Shown here: one piece after another, positions 13,101 to 25,200 of the stretch
How positions within the stretch are numbered: position 1 is the first letter of the stretch
How the letters are laid out: each line of letters starts with the position of its first letter
From: Patiria pectinifera
Taxonomy: Eukaryota > Echinodermata > Asteroidea > Valvatida > Asterinidae
Assembly (NCBI GenBank): GCA_029964075.1
Contig: CM057135.1
Coordinates: 29,935,366-29,999,365 of the forward strand
Length of the DNA stretch: 64,000 bases
Reading direction: 5' to 3'
Notes under the pieces: model-generated
Seen by the model: only the letters and a program-made list of their open reading frames with translations
Database searches by the model: none
Told to the model about the DNA's origin: nothing
Program-made: the position numbers and the translations under genes

Positions 13101-13945
13101 TCACCGCGCTGGAAAGAAAACTGTAATGCAAAGGGTACAAGCAAAGGATTGTAATAGTGGAAACAAGGTTTGAAGGTAGCCTGCTCCGATTGCGAATTTG
13201 ACAAATTGAAAAATCACACGAAATCCGGGTACGATGCTTGGAAACGGAGTTGGCAAGATTCTGCTTTTACATTCGTCACGGAAACTGAGACCGTAAGTTG
13301 ACAAAATCGACTTTGTATCAAATGTTGGTTAGGCCTACATCATTTAGTTTAATTAAAATGTCTTATGGTTTGTTTGGTTGTGGGATTTTTTTCGCATGTG
13401 TGTCGTGTGTGTTCGCGGTCGGTGTTCTTGAAAAGAACTGTCGTGGAAGGAGGGGCGTGATATAGATAAACGGGGGGGGGGGATATTGAGTTCAACCATT
13501 TCTCCAAATTTTGTAGTTTCGATAATTGCTTTAATTGCACAGAAAATAAAAGAAATAGAATAGGAACATCTGTCATGTCTTTGCCATGATTTTAACATGT
13601 GCGTATACGTATGTTTCACAAATATTTGGAGGTGGATTGGAAAGTCGAAACTAAAAAATCCAGCATGTCCAATAGCAGTATGGGATATATTTTGGAAAGA
13701 ATGTTGCAACCTGACGCTGCTTTTTTCTTCATATATCATCTCAATGACGGTCAGTCATTGCAAAAATGATAAGACATGAATCTGGGAGTGGGTAACATTT
13801 CCAATTTTGTAAGGAAATACTTTAAAAAAATTCTTGACTCTCCTGTCTCCATAGACTTTGTACACAATCGCCGAAGTAGCGCCAGGTTGCAACATTCTTT
13901 CCCATATTTTCAATGTGACTTCACAGATTGCAGTATTCGTGAAAT
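10130..13945 (+). other. Region upstream of HERC2, may hold its non-coding first exon
   Basis: No protein gene is seen. Two good donor sites could end a non-coding HERC2 first exon: TTTG then GTGAGT (exon end 11932) and GAGACC then GTAAGT (exon end 13292). Nothing in the sequence lets me choose. No TATA-type core promoter stands out. Confidence 0.3.
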
Positions 13946-14612
13946 GGTTTAGATGGGTCGCACTAAAAAGCGTCAACACAGCGTCAACACATGACAGAAG
14001 CGTCAACACACCGTCAACACATCCAAAACACATTCTGAATTAACAGAAAAGGTATATAATTGTAAAGCATAGAATAAAAGAGAATTTTCATTGGATTGAG
14101 TTTCCATTTTGTTGTTAGAAATATAGTATTTTCACGCGAAAAAAATGACCCTTCTCTTGCACGGCCGTTGTCCACCATTTTGACTTCGCACAAAGCTTGG
14201 ACTACACAATTTCAAGTAGGGGTGTGCAAGTAATCTTTTCATAAACAAAAGAGGGCGTCTTGCTGCAGAGAGGGACACCAGCGCACTCTGATCTGTGAGG
14301 GACTGAGGTTTATTGTACAACGCTATCACCCTTTAGCATAATGGTATGGTCCGCGCTGCCACTGAGGCAACATGGCAGCCGATCTCGGAGCGGCACGGAG
14401 AGCCAATTTTCTTGAACTGAAAATCGCAATTTTCAGACGTTTAACCTATTGATTTTGAGTCAAAATCTTGTTTCTGTCCATACCGTATGGGTTGCATACT
14501 GCTTGTGTCAATTTCAATGCATTTTGGATGTGTTGACGCTGTGTTGACGCCGTGTTGACGCAAGGAGTGTGTTGACGCTGTGTTGACGCTTTTTAGTATG
14601 ACCGGTTTAGAT
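13946..14612. mobile_element. Inverted-repeat transposon with GCGTCAACAC subterminal repeats
   Basis: The element spans 13955-14603. The left end is GGGTCGCACTAAAAAGCG and the right end the inverse, CGCTTTTTAGTATGACC. Each end carries three to four copies of GCGTCAACAC within its first 85 bp, in opposite orientations. The flanks share GGTTTAGAT (13946-13954 and 14604-14612), a candidate 8-9 bp target duplication that would fit hAT. There is no transposase frame in the 460-bp interior. Confidence 0.7.
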
Positions 14613-14639
14613 ATGTGGATGTGTTGCAATGGCAGTTAT

Positions 14640-14791
14640 GGGAGACATTTGAGATGTTGGTGGCAGCAAACTCACCAGTCCTTTTTCCATTGTTTGCGTC
14701 ATATTGAGCACGCGCGCTTTAGCTTAAACATGACGTAAACAATTGACAAGGGCCTGTGTGTTTGCTGCCACTAATGTATCAAAAGTCTCCC
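14640..14791. mobile_element. Inverted-repeat element, GGTGGCAGCAAAC family, copy 2
   Basis: About 32-bp inverted ends: GGGAGACATTTGAGATGTTG continuing into GTGGCAGCAAAC, mirrored by GTTTGCTGCCAC and TCAAAAGTCTCCC. The 152-bp unit lies about 100 bp upstream of the HERC2 start-codon exon and 37 bp after another mobile element. Confidence 0.7.
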
Positions 14792-14889
14792 ATCGTTTGA
14801 ATTTGTATAACGACATAGCCTAGATATTTCTGTCATTTTTGGTTATGTAAAATAATCAAGTATGCAAGTTCATCTTTGCTTTCTTGCAG

Positions 14890-14973
14890 ATATGCACTAG
14901 TGTAGTCGGATATTGGACAAGACCGTTTCTATCAACCACAACCCCATCGACTGCTTGATCGTATGATGGAAGC
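14890..14973 (+). other. HERC2: HERC2 5' untranslated part of the start-codon exon, with overlapping upstream ORF
   Basis: A pyrimidine-rich tract ending in TTCTTGCAG at 14889 looks like a splice acceptor, so translation probably starts in the second exon, as in vertebrate HERC2, after a non-coding first exon that I cannot place. An in-frame TGA at 14956-14958 lies 18 bases before the ATG at 14974, which fixes the start if this exon boundary is right. The start context is good (A at -3, G at +4). A short upstream ORF begins with two consecutive ATGs at 14963 and 14966 and ends with TGA at 14984-14986, overlapping the HERC2 start in another frame. Confidence 0.6.
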
Positions 14974-17900
14974 ATGGCAAGTGTGACCCAGAACCACGCT
15001 ACACTCAGGACACAGCCTCGGCTGGACTCCAAATGGCTCAAGTCAGACCCCCAAGTAAGTATGTGGTTCATGGAATTGGTTTCTCCAGACAAAATTTGGA
15101 AGATTTATTAATATTTAGGCAGTAGGTTTTTTGCCTTGATTGGCTGTTGCAATGGAAAAGTTATGTTTATTCATGAGAAAAGAAATTGGCGTTATGCTAT
15201 TGTTATTACTTAATCAACTTGTTACGTTACGTTACATTAAAGCATTGAAACAAACAAACAGCTGTCGTCGAGCTGTCACAGTAGTCTAGTGGATAGTGAG
15301 ATTGGCTATGGATCAAAATATCCCTGGTTCGAACCCATTTTTCATCTACTATTTTCTTCTCCAAATTTGTAGTTGGGATATTTTCAATTTAAGGGAAAAA
15401 AAGAGTCCGAGAACCTAAGTTTCATGCAGTGATTCCATCGAAACTTCTGACATGGTTTCTCAGACCACACTCGTGGCAAATAAGCATTATGCAGAGTACT
15501 AGGCAAATTAGCATTAGGCAAAACATCCACAGCCTAAGGATAGTCCAAAGTATCATAATTATTGGGTTTCTCTCAGATACTCTTAAAAGTCTTAATATTT
15601 ATTAATATTTTGTTCACCAGGTGGCCTTTTCTAAGGATGGCCTGAGTGGCTTGTGGAATGAGCTGGTCAAGGATGGGGAGCTGGTCGTGGGTAAACCCAG
15701 GCAGATCACCAACGCAGCAGGGGCAGCGGCTGCCAAAGGTACCCAGCAGAATGCCATTCATTACTCTGATTCTGAATTTTGTTGGGGGTCGTTGACGGTA
15801 TCATAAAACACTATGTCATCTAAGGCCCCCCAAAAAAGTCTCCGGTTTCTGGTATGGAGTTTGCCCCAAAAGTGGTTTGGCAACACGTCTTTTTTGTTGT
15901 TGTTGACTTTTTTCCCTTCAAATGTTGGCTGATGACTGCAAATGGTGCCCGACTAAAGTTAGTGCAAAATGTATTGGAGCCCAGAGAGGCCACATAAAGC
16001 TTATACTCGATCGTAACCCCATCTAAAAACACGTTAAAATTGTGCAGCAGCAGGATTCCAGTCAAACCAGTAAGTTTGGTGGTTTTGAGACATCAGCTTA
16101 CATTAAAAAAAAAAACTTTTTAATTTTGCCGACACGCATGGCTACGGCGACGCGCGCATTCCAGAAACCAGAGACTTTTTTATTTGGCCTAACTATACTG
16201 TGGCAACTAAATTGTTAAGTTCTGCTGTGCTTTTTTAGTCACCATAACAGTTAAACTGGATATAACTTGGCCAGCGTACCCTGGCAAATTGAGTAGTCGA
16301 GTAAGAGATGTAGTTTCAAGTTACTCCAGTGTAAGCTCACTGATGATTTTCTAGAAGCACGAACCACATGATGAGGCCGTTGATGAGGCCAAGTTTGTGA
16401 TCTTTGTATTGTATTTGCGAATTCCTGAAATAGGTGAAACAGGCAAGTATTACTGCGCCATGAGCGTCCTGTCCTGCAGCTGCTGCGACGGCCGCTGCGG
16501 GCCAACCAACGGCTGCAACTGCCCACCTTGCCAGAAGCTTGACGAGGAGGAGAGACGAGAGGAAGCAAGGGACAGGACATCGTCGATGAGCATCATTGAG
16601 TCTTGGACCTGGGGAAAACAGCCTGGTAGGTTACATTTGAGGATTGTTGGTTCGAATCCCGCTAAGGTTACTTTGATGCTTCTATCTAGGGCAGACAGCC
16701 CCGTAGGTAATACGTAAGGCTCATGTGTTGGTTCGAATCCCGCTAAGGTCAATATGATGTTCCTATCTAGGGCAGATAGCCCAGTAGGGTATACGTAAGG
16801 CTCATGTGTTGGTTTGAATGAGATCAGGTCCATTTTATGCGTTTCTGTTTGGGACGACAGCCTTGTAGGTTATACACGAAGCTTTGTGTTGGTTCATGGG
16901 TTGAAATACCACCAGAGTCATCAAGATACTACTGCCTGGGGTAGACTGTCTGGTAGGCCACAGAGGAGGCTTGTGTTAGTACGTGGGTAAAAATCACATT
17001 AGATACCTCCCCCCACCCTCGATATAAGTCATTGGTGTTTTACATTGTGGTACAATGATTGCTTAAACTGAATGTGATAAGCATTTGAAAAAAATGTAGA
17101 AATTCTGTTAAAAAAAATTAACGCTGTTCCGGAAAGAAAATTTGTCAATAAAAGTCCTCTTACAGGGACAACATAGCAGTCATCCAATACAAACTTCCCT
17201 TCCAATGTTACAAAAAACATTGTCTTAAGTATTTCGAAATTGCATTTAAAGAGAGAGCACGATGATGCAGTGAAAACCAAAAAAGCAAAATTCTGTAAAG
17301 CTGTTAATTTATTTTCTGTCCTCACTTATTCAAACCCAGATGGATGCCAGCTGAAGGAATGCTTACACCTGCTGCTGAGAGAACAGAACCGTCTCTTGCA
17401 GGAAGCTGCCCTGTCCACCCTCTCCTCGGTCCGACTCCGTCAGCGTCTGGTGGTCCTTGAGCGCTACTTCATCGCTCTCTCCCGACACTGCCCTGAACAG
17501 AAGGTGATCACCAGGAAGCAGAAAGAGGAAGAAGGATCTCCGGTGAAAACTAGAAGGTAAGCGAGTAAAAAAGAAAATCACTGGTTTGAAACATTTTTTT
17601 ACGGGTTCCAAATTTAAACATTTGCCATGTGGCTCACTTCTTATCAGAAAAAAATGTACAAGTAAAGGTGAAGATGACATCACATCACTGCGAGCTGAAA
17701 CTTTTTGTCAGTATCTAGAGGTATTTTAAGGTTTCAGAGGTGACATTGGTTTGCTGTATTGTGCAACTTGAAAATTTAGTTAAGATTTCATCTTGATAGT
17801 GCTAGATAATTATTCTTGAATATAATCGCATGCAGCCTTCTTGAAGTTGAGTTAAGATTTTATCTTGGAAATGCTAAACAAATCGCTTCAAAATTCTGAA

Positions 17901-19240
17901 TCCCATACAGCCCTCCAAAACCAACTGAGAAGGCCACCACATCCCTGGCCCGCGTTGGTGCCCGCACTGCCCTGTCCTTCGCCTTTGCCTTCCTGAGGAG
18001 AGCCTGGAGGTCCGGGGAGGACTCGGACCTCTGCTCGGAGCTCCTCCGCGATGCCTTGGAGGCTCTACGCTCTCTGCCGGAAGCCACCCTCTTCGACGAG
18101 GCATCTATCTCAAATGTGTGGGCTGAGGTGGTGCAGAAGGCCACGGACTTCCTTACATCTGTTGTTGTTGGGTGAGTGGAATTGGCATGTGACTAGCAGA
18201 AATGGTTAAGAGTGCTGTAGGGCATATGTACATTCAGAACTGCTGTGGACTGGTCTGTGCACATTGATGTCAAACTTTGCTGCTTCTAATAGTATCCAAC
18301 AATTATGGAAGTATGTGTATAAAGCCACTCGATACAGCAGAATCTAACAGAATTTTAATAGTTGGTATCACCCTTTCACTGACATACAAAAAATAAAACG
18401 ATGACAAGAAAACCCAGTGGGAAAACCAATGTAAAATTTACATATTCCAGTTACAATATTCCATCATACACAAGTCACATGATCCAACAGTTAAAACAAA
18501 CATTCTGTTGTTACTTCGTTTGTCAACAAGACCTGACAGGAGTTGGTGGTTGTGGAATCCTGATGATTCCAGCAAAGTTCAGTGATTGCTAAGTCCCAAT
18601 GAAAAGACCTTGTTCATTTTACTAATTTTTGTATACATTTTTATGTTGAACAAAGAAATTGACTTGAGCGGGGTTTGAACCTGCGACCTCTAGATTGCCG
18701 TGCCGGTGCTCTAGAGCTATCCAGCCTTGTTGGGGATTCCCCACTTTGTTAGTGTCTTTGTTCAAGGGGCGCTAGTCAGAAGCCATAAACATTTATTTGA
18801 CACGTAGCCAGGGATCACACCCAAAGTTACGATGCAAGCAACATCAACAATGCTGGAAACCTGAGAAATAGCAGATGGGTATCACTCAGAAAGGATAGAG
18901 ATTTTTATTACAAATTATAATTTTGATTTTGTTAAATCTCTTGAACAGGGACCTGAATGCCTGTGCCAGTGCCAAGGGCAACAACGACACCATCCCGATC
19001 CCCGACCAACACAGCGCCCTGGCTCTGCTGCTAGAGCTAGCCGTCCAGCGCGGCACCCTCAGCCACCTGCTGAACGTAGTGCTGCTGTTACTGCAGCTGT
19101 GGGACAGCGGGCGGCAGGAACCAGACAACAGGACCAGCCCCCGCGGCACCACAGCTCCGCTGATGGCGCTGCTGAAACGGTTCCAGGAGATACCCAGCCC
19201 TAAGGGGAAGTTTACTGCCGAGGGGAGCAACCAAGACGAT
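14974..19240 (+). CDS. HERC2: HERC2 exons 1-6: conserved N-terminal region
   Basis: Exons are 14974-15054, 15621-15738, 16443-16625, 17340-17556, 17911-18171 and 18949-19240, encoding residues 1-384. The conserved block RLDSKWLK spans the first intron region, followed by [10 protein letters not shown] in exon 2, ESWTWGKQP in exon 3, [14 protein letters not shown] in exon 4, [17 protein letters not shown] in exon 5 and [15 protein letters not shown] in exon 6. These match the family closely and look mostly helical. Exon 3 has two possible acceptors in the same phase (exon start 16434 or 16443). Its middle is a Cys-rich insert ([19 protein letters not shown]) that I do not know from vertebrates. 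The donor of exon 3 starts an 81-bp tandem repeat in intron 3. Confidence 0.93.
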
Positions 19241-22200
19241 GTGAGTTTAGCATTTTACAAAAGCCTCATTTGCTCACTATCATTCTTCAGGTGTTGCTGT
19301 TAGGCAGTTAAAGTTGCAAATCAACACTGTAACAAGTACAATTGTCAAAATTTTTCTAACATGCTTGAAGAAAAATTTGATAAGCGGCTGAGAAATTTTA
19401 CGTAATGATTAAATTTGTGTGATAAAAAAATACTAACAAATGCTTTTTGAACTCATGTTTTCATAAAACAGGACAAGGTGTTTTATATTAAAGGGTATTT
19501 TATTTTTGTCTCATTTCAAAAATAATTAGTAACCTTATTTCCAACTGGGAGATCTGTTGCTTGTTTCATGACCATTAAAGGGAATGTACATCATTGGCTT
19601 TTGCTGTAATTTTCAGAAATGAACTATTCGAGGGGTTAGTATAATAGATCAAATATTGTTTAACTGACATGTTTGGAGTTTTGTGTTTGTAAATGCTTGA
19701 AAAAACAAGAAAAACAAAAATATTTCAGTAGTCTGGTTCCCTGACTCCACTAAAGATAAAATGGATCAAGATGTCGGAAAATTGTAAGGTAAGGGAACCA
19801 GTCTAGCTGGCCTGCATCCGTTCATGAACATGTAACCAATAACAAACAAAATTTTGACTGAAAAAAAAGTTGTAAATTTGGAGCAGTAGTTGAAAAATAG
19901 TTAGGTTTTTCCAACGGTGGTCGGCCGACCACCGTTGGAAATGTATACAAAACTACAATTTTCTTGAAAATGACTTGACACCAGGTGCCATAATTTTACA
20001 GGATGCTTTAAACTGTCATTTACCAACATCCAAGTAAGGTATTTCGTAAAAACTTGGTAGTTTTATTTTTCGATGTTTGCAAATGTTGTATATTCCCTTT
20101 AAGTCAAAACAGGCAATTGGGTTACCTTGGGTTAGGAAACTCTAACAAAGCATGTCTATTGTAATGAAAGTTTGACTACAAAAACCCCTTTCAAACGTGT
20201 ATTTCCTACATCTTTTCAATGAATCGCTCAATTGGTGCCTTTGTTTTGCTCATCCATCTTATTCTCGCTCTCCAGTATGTAAGCCCTTCTGTGGTCAGTC
20301 CCACCGAGTGTTTCCTACGCTACCTGACCTTACCTGAAGACGACGACGCATCGATAGACCTCCGACAGGCCGCTGTCATCGTCATGTCTCATTTAGACCG
20401 CCTCGCTGCGCCTTACATGCCCAGCACAGTCTGCCAAAAGGTAGCCACAACTACAGCTATTCCCTGTTCTTGTTTGCACAGGTTTAGTGTAATGCTTATT
20501 GAGATTTGAGAAGGCTCAAGACATTTTTGTTTTCAGCATGGTGGGATTGTGTATTTGCAGATTTGTGTCATCCAGTTCGGCTGTGACACAAAAGATGATC
20601 TCTTGATGAACAAATGTTCTCCTATACCCCCCCAAGACATTTTGCTAAGAAATTCCTAGAATCAAAAATCTAATACTGCACAGTAATCAAAGACAGAATC
20701 TTTGAAAATTTGGACGTCAATCCCCATGTATTAGTGAAAAGGACTTCATAATTTGTAGGTATTATTTCAATTACTAATTTTAATTACTATATTAATTGAC
20801 AAGAGACGTTAATATTTGCTGAAAATTGAAAAAAGAGCGACATATTTTTTGAACCACACAATTTAGACGCACATGAACTGTTTGTCCTACATTTTCAAAT
20901 CTTACAGATCGAATGTTATGTGAAGACTGTGACTTCAAATTTGTTTTTCCCTATTGTCTTTTATTTGAATATTGGCTAATGACTCTGTTGATTGCATCAC
21001 TGCTAATTAGAAAAAGAGGAAAATATTTAACTTAATATTTGTGGTACATGTCCCTACGTTTCCTACTTCAAAATTGTTAAGATCAAATGTTCTACAGATT
21101 TCAAACGGGTTCTGTTTTCATTTTTCACCCCAAGGGTCCGGTTATTCCCATGGGCCAGGAGGTCTGGGTCAGCCGGTCAGCCCCCTTCACCAAGAACCCG
21201 CCCAGCTCCTCCACACTCGCAGGCCCTGTGCCCGTCCCTGCCTTCAGTAACCTGGGCGTGGTGCAGGTGGTGTGCGGTGAAGGGTGCACGCTGATCCTGA
21301 CCCGCACCGGCAAGGTGTATATGCAGAAGAGTGAGGCGGAAATGGTGAGACGAAAATTTTGAAGTCAGGACTTTTGAATTTCTTTTTTGGATACAGTTTT
21401 CTTGAGTTGCTTTTGATGTTATTAGCTTTAGTCTGGTCCGAAAAGACTTTTCCCTATTTTTGTTAAGGTTCATCAGAATCTCTTGACTAGAGGTGTTGTC
21501 TGGGTCTTCGACAGTTGCAACTTCAGCCATATCTCAGGATGCCTTAGTTTGGAACAGCAAAATAAGGTTCATAATGCAAACACAGGCAGAGTTTTTTTTA
21601 AGTCATAAGTCATTTTCACATAAAAATCTCTAGGATTTCAGGGCAGGAAAACTACCAAAACACTAAAACGAACCTTGTTTTCAAACCTGAAATTTAAAGT
21701 ATTTGTACAGAGAATGAAAGTGGACCCCCAGAAGGAGTCGGACAAAAAAACCTTGCACAATCAATTTTGAGCCTTTTTTGCATTGTGAACCATGTCAAAT
21801 TTAGATTACAAACATAAGATTATACTTATAGTACAAAATTCTACCTATTTTTGTCCAGAGAACTATGATAAATGGTTTGGAAGTTACCAATGTCCGACTG
21901 TAATTTTACTCTTTCTACGTGGCTTGCTTTTTTCAGTACCTTGAACTGGTTGACACCCTAACCAACAAAGACACTGTACAGTTGGCCACCCATCCTGCAG
22001 GCAAGCATTACATGGCACTGACGGCTGAGGGGGAGGTGTACACGTGGGGATGTGGTGATTCAGGGGAGCTTGGACACGGAGATAAACGGTAGGAACTAGT
22101 CTGTTAACTCTCAGATGCATACTCATAGTTGCAGGCAACTCAGATGTTGTAACATTTAAATCTGTTAAGTGAGTTGTGGGGACCAACCAAGATTCTGGTG

Positions 22201-25200
22201 ATGTGTGCTACAGCTGCAGATTCATTGTGCTGGCAGTTGAAGATTTCCTCAACTCGGTCCCAAATGTTGCTTATTTTGAGTATCTGATGGCCGTTATACT
22301 CAAACATTTGAAATTTTGAGGTAATGATTTGAGAGCACAGACTTTGAGAAAATGAACTTCCCCAAAAAACGAATCTTTGGGAAAGACAGTTGGCAGCCAT
22401 TATCTTTGTGTGTATGTTATCTCTCACAAGGTAGCAGACCAGTAAATAAACTTCCATAGACCCCAATGGTAAATGCTCCCACTTCAAAAATTCGGGAAAA
22501 ATACTCACAACTCTCCAAGGTGTTCGAGACACACATCAAATTAAAGCTTATTTCATCATCTTTCATTTTCTTTTCAATTTTCGGGGGGTCAACTGATGAC
22601 TTTTAGGAGAAATTTCCATCTGAAGATGATCACCCCTGAAAATAGTCCTGAAGCCCATGGCCATTTTGAAAAATGATGCCTACACTCCATTGCAAAATAG
22701 AGCGCTTTTAGGGTCCAAATTACATCAAAATTACACAGAACTGCAAGCTCCGAGTCCTGTGCACGGCTTCCACCCAATTTTTTTACAAACCCTCAAGTTC
22801 ATGGCCCACAGCATGCTCAAATACCGAAGATTTTGAGGGCATGCAAATCGTGATTTGGTCGGCGCAGGCAATTTCGGACCGATTTACTGGTCTGCACCCA
22901 CAAGGAAGAAAATACGCATCATGATTTGAAAGTGAGCCCTCTTGAGAATGATACTGTTATGAGCACCTTCCTGTAAAAAAATGACAATTTTTTATATTTT
23001 CATAAGTTTCAAAAAAAAATTCTTTCTATTACCAGATCCTGCACGGAACCAACTCCTGTGAAAAGTCTCTTCGGTGCTAAGGAGTCATCCCAGCGTGTGG
23101 TATTCATTGCTGCTGGGAGCGGCTACAGTGCTGCCATCACTGCCAAGGGAGAGCTGTACACATGGGGGTCAGGGAGTTATGGCCGACTAGGACATGGTAT
23201 GTTATGATGAGGAAGGGTGTGGTTTGGGTGTGGTCTTGGGGTGTGGTTCATTGCTGCTGGAAGCGGCTACAGTGCTGCCATCACTGCCAAGGGAGAGCTG
23301 TACACATGAGGATCAGGGAGTTATGGCCGACTAGGACATGGTATGTTATGATGAGGAGGGGTGTGGTTTGGGTGTGGTCTTGGGGTGTGGTTCATTGCTG
23401 CTGGAAGCGGCTACAGTGCTGCCATCACTGCCAAGGGAGAGCTGTACACATGGGGATCAGGGAGTTATGGCCGACTAGGACATGGTATGTTATGATGAGG
23501 AGGGGTGTGGTTTGGGTGTGGTCTTGGGGTGTGGTTCATTGCTGCTGGAAGCGGCTACAGTGCTGCCATCACTGCCAAGGGAGAGCTGTACACATGGGGA
23601 TCAGGGAGTTATGGCCGACTAGGACATGGTATGTTATGATGAGGAGGGGTGTGGTTTGGGTGTGGTCTTGGGGTGTGGTTCATTGCTGCTGGAAGCGGCT
23701 ACAGTGCTGCCATCACTGCCAAGGGAGAGCTGTACACATGGGGATCAGGGAGTTATGGCCGACTAGGACATGGTATGTTATGATGAGGAAGGGTGTGGTT
23801 TGGGTGTGGTTTGGGTGTGGTTTGGGTGTGGTTTGTGGGCGTGGTTTGGGAAAGATGTGATGGGAGGGGCATGCATATGAAGATTGCTGGCCGAGTAAAT
23901 TCAGTGCTGCAATCACTGCCGATTAGGAGCTGTACACATGAGGATCAGGTTACTCAGGTTACGAAGAGAAAGGGGCGTGGTTGATTGGTATGGTTTGGGG
24001 TGGGCTCGAATTTAGGAGTTTAGGAGGGGTCTAATATGATATATAAAAAAGTAAAGTCTGTCCCGAACCTATATGGCCCATCAGGCCGGCGTTTATCTCC
24101 GGTTTCCTTGGCATGAAACGACTGAGAATATTTCTATTCCCCTTGGACAGGATGCCAGTCCATCGCAGGTTACTCCCCAGCTAATGCTGGTACCCATTTA
24201 TACTCCTGGGTGGAGAGAGGCAAGTGGGGATTAAGTGCCTTGCCCAAGGACACAACGTATGACCGGCAGCTGGATTCGAACCCCTGACCCTCTGATCATG
24301 AGTCACGAACCCTTACCGCTAGGTCACACTTCCCACAATATGATATATACTGCTGGCTGATTTCAGTGTTGCTATCATAACATATGGAATCAAAAAAGCA
24401 ATCCACGATTTTTGAGTTTGAAAAGAGATATCTTTTGATTGAGCCAGTGCAGATTTCCACAGTTTACCTCTGCATGCAAGGCTCTAAATCTTCCTTAATA
24501 TTTGCCCTTGTTTCTGTCCGTGTTTATCAGGTAATAGCGAGGATCGTCTGAACCCAACCCTAGTGTCTAACCTGAAGGGACAGTTCATCAAGCAAGTTGC
24601 CTGTGGGTCACAGGATGGACAGACCCTGGCCCTCACCAACACAGGTCAGTGCTCCTGCCGTGAAAGTCATCTAATTTATCAAAAAGTTACACTGACCTTT
24701 TTTTTGTAAATCTAATGTATATTTTGCATTTCATCTTTTATTAAAATCAGAATGAATCAAGACAGCATATGCCACCGCAAACCTCAATCTTTAATATATT
24801 TTCTGAGATTTTGTTTTGATCCATCTGGAAACTGCTTAGGGGCAATGTCATGAAACACCCGAGCAAAGAAATTCCCTGAGCACACGTTGAATTGAGATAT
24901 TCATGAAGAATGTGATGTGTATAATCTTATGACTGGTTTGGAACTGATTATTTTCTTGAGCTGGTTAATTTTGTTAGCTGTAATTTCTGGCGAGCAACAT
25001 AGTAGGATTTGGTTAAGGGAATTTGGTGAAACAGTGGGTAATCGGTTGAGTTTTATTTGGGCACTAACAGCAAGTAATGGTTTCATTTTCCGCCCCGTTA
25101 TAGGATTGGTGTATTCTTGGGGCAACATGGAGTACGGCCAGCTTGGGCAGAAGGAGCGAGAAACCCCCAAGTCCCCTCGTCTTGTAGACAAGCTCCAGGA

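Noticed and set aside
23162..23860. A 232-residue open frame with near-identical repeats
   Set aside because: It is the wrong-frame reading of the 144-bp exon 10 array. The frame stays open only because the unit length is a multiple of three.
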